The position numbers and the translations under genes are program-made. A model generated the notes under the pieces. It was not told where the DNA came from. It saw nothing but the letters and a program-made list of their open reading frames with translations, and made no database searches. DNA of 64,000 bases from Ephemerocybe angulata (lineage: Eukaryota; Basidiomycota; Agaricomycetes; Agaricales; Psathyrellaceae). The stretch covers positions 372,001 through 436,000 of the forward strand of contig JAACJK010000165.1 of assembly GCA_013368325.1 (NCBI GenBank), given 5' to 3'. Of the stretch, positions 62,751 to 64,000 are shown piece by piece. How positions within the stretch are numbered: the first letter of the stretch is position 1; each line of letters begins with the position of its first letter.

Positions 62751-64000
62751 GAGACAAGCGTTGGGCTCGAGGCTCGGCGCTCGTTGGCCCCTATCTCGGT
62801 GATCGCATCAGGCGCCGGAAGCCCTTGGCAATTACCTCCGGGCTCGGTGCTTGACCTGGACCTCCATGTCGTCCAACATCGAAGACAACGCCGAAGGTTC
62901 TAACAACTCGTTCCCATCTATACTTGCGCTGAAGGAGTCAAATTGAGAGGGTTCATGCATTCGAGGTTCGGTTCCAGCATTATTGTTTACTGGTCGGGGC
63001 GAGTTGCGCTTGGAGTGGGGTGCGCCATCGTCCGACCTTGGCTGGGATCGTTGTAGTGCCCGAGAGACGGCAAGGAGCGATGCATGATAGGTGAGTATTA
63101 TTTCTTTTACGCTTACGCTTGCTTACTTGGCCTGTACAGACTCGGTGGGATCGATTTCGAGTCTAGAAACGCAAGCCGAATCCCAATGGCCTAATGGCCG
63201 GTTAAGCTGGTCATCGTGCCTGCGCACCACTACCTCCCTGGAAATGGTATCTCTACGATCCATATCTGGCTATCAGTCACGAATATGAGGTGAACAACGC
63301 GACTGTGCACTTTGTGACTTCGTCGGCGCTCAAGCAGATGACATGAGCTTCCTCGCCGCTCATAAGGTCTCAAGGGGCGAACGTCTGCTGCTGAATATTT
63401 TCTGAACTCGAAGTTCCCCAAAGAACCGGCCGTCTGAATGGTGTCGAGAGAAATCTAGTCTCCTGTAGGTAACGGTTGCAGCCAGCCTGACGAGATTCGC
63501 GTGGCTCGCGAGGTGAGCACCATTCTTCCTGAATGGCCTGTAACTCATGCAGATGCCCAGAATTGAGCCCGTCCTCACCCTCGCAAATACCTGTCCTTAC
63601 GGCTGCCCACACCAAGGGCTAGGCCAGCGACGCAGCACGGGAAGCTACGCGTAACGAACTCAAAGTGCACAACGCTCGGTGGAATGGCGCTTAGCAGGGA
63701 GGAATCCCACTCCAGCTCGAGACGAGCTCGAACACCAGTTTGGAGCTATGCACGGCCTCTGACAGTACATTCAAACTCGACCTAGCAGATAGAATACGTA
63801 TTGTTTCTCTTCGCGTGGCTCAGGTAGGCGATCTTCGTTCTTCTAAGCTCTTCGCGGTGCTCACCTGCTCATAGAAATTCGCCAGCAATGCACCCTTCGA
63901 TCTAGACGGATTGTCCGTGCAGGACGTCAAGCAATGTGCTCGCCCATGAATCGACGAGGGGGATACCCTGATGTCGGTGCCCTTCGTCACCTCTTCCGAT
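62751..64000. other. Promoter/start block copy 5 and unassigned right end
   Basis: GGCCCCTATCTCGGTGATCGC at 62786 with ATG at 62866 (MSSNIEDNAEGSNNS) is the fifth start block; the frame ends after 26 codons. At 63088 GATAGGTGAGT resembles 42278. The remaining sequence to 64000 has only short frames and no recognised feature; a gene could continue beyond the window. Confidence 0.4.

Overview
The window looks like nuclear DNA of a basidiomycete, most likely an Agaricomycete. The genes have short introns (about 45-65 bp) with GT-AG ends. The protein families seen are typical of that class: DUF4246, seven-transmembrane ankyrin proteins, a CxC2-type KDZ transposase, a gene with a viroplasmin-like (RNase H1 N-terminal) domain, and chromodomain Ty3/Gypsy retrotransposons. 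I see no bacterial features, CRISPR array, rRNA or convincing intact tRNA.

Layout. At 0.1-2.2 kb is a four-exon DUF4246 gene. Three paralogous genes follow, each coding for a membrane domain of seven predicted helices plus nearly identical ankyrin repeats: A (5643-8675), B (10395-12479 continuing at 32213-32537) and C (43483-46121 continuing at 60232-60312). Each was followed by a homologous downstream module (D1 8.7-10.4 kb, D2 34.1-36.7 kb, D3 60.4-62.9 kb), so the locus looks like an old tandem array of one larger unit.

The array has been broken by insertions whose order can be read. (1) Gene B is split by a 19.7-kb DNA transposon (12480-32212) with an 8-bp target duplication GTGCGGCC and mirrored terminal sequence blocks. 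Its two arms of about 2.6 kb carry the hexamer TGCACC in opposite orientations. Between the arms lie a KDZ transposase (25758-29517) and five other genes: a 1131-residue protein (15888-19602), a viroplasmin-domain gene (19977-21656) and three small genes. (2) Inside that transposon the viroplasmin gene is broken by a 397-bp hAT-like MITE with its own 8-bp duplication. (3) Gene C is split in its last exon by a Ty3/Gypsy element (46122-60226, TSD ACAAG, 181-bp LTRs identical by eye). (4) The pol gene of that element is split by a second, oppositely oriented Ty3/Gypsy element (48847-55629, TSD CAAAC, 550-bp LTRs identical by eye). Both retroelements show a self-priming arrangement (primer-binding site complementary to the LTR about 30 nt downstream of a TATA box). 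The inner one has a slippery heptamer GGGTTTT at the gag stop, and the outer one carries an extra ORF after the chromodomain.

The rest (2.6-5.6, 32.6-43.4 and 60.4-64 kb) is mostly decayed repeat modules with few credible coding regions. All similarity statements come from reading and aligning by eye; no search was run.
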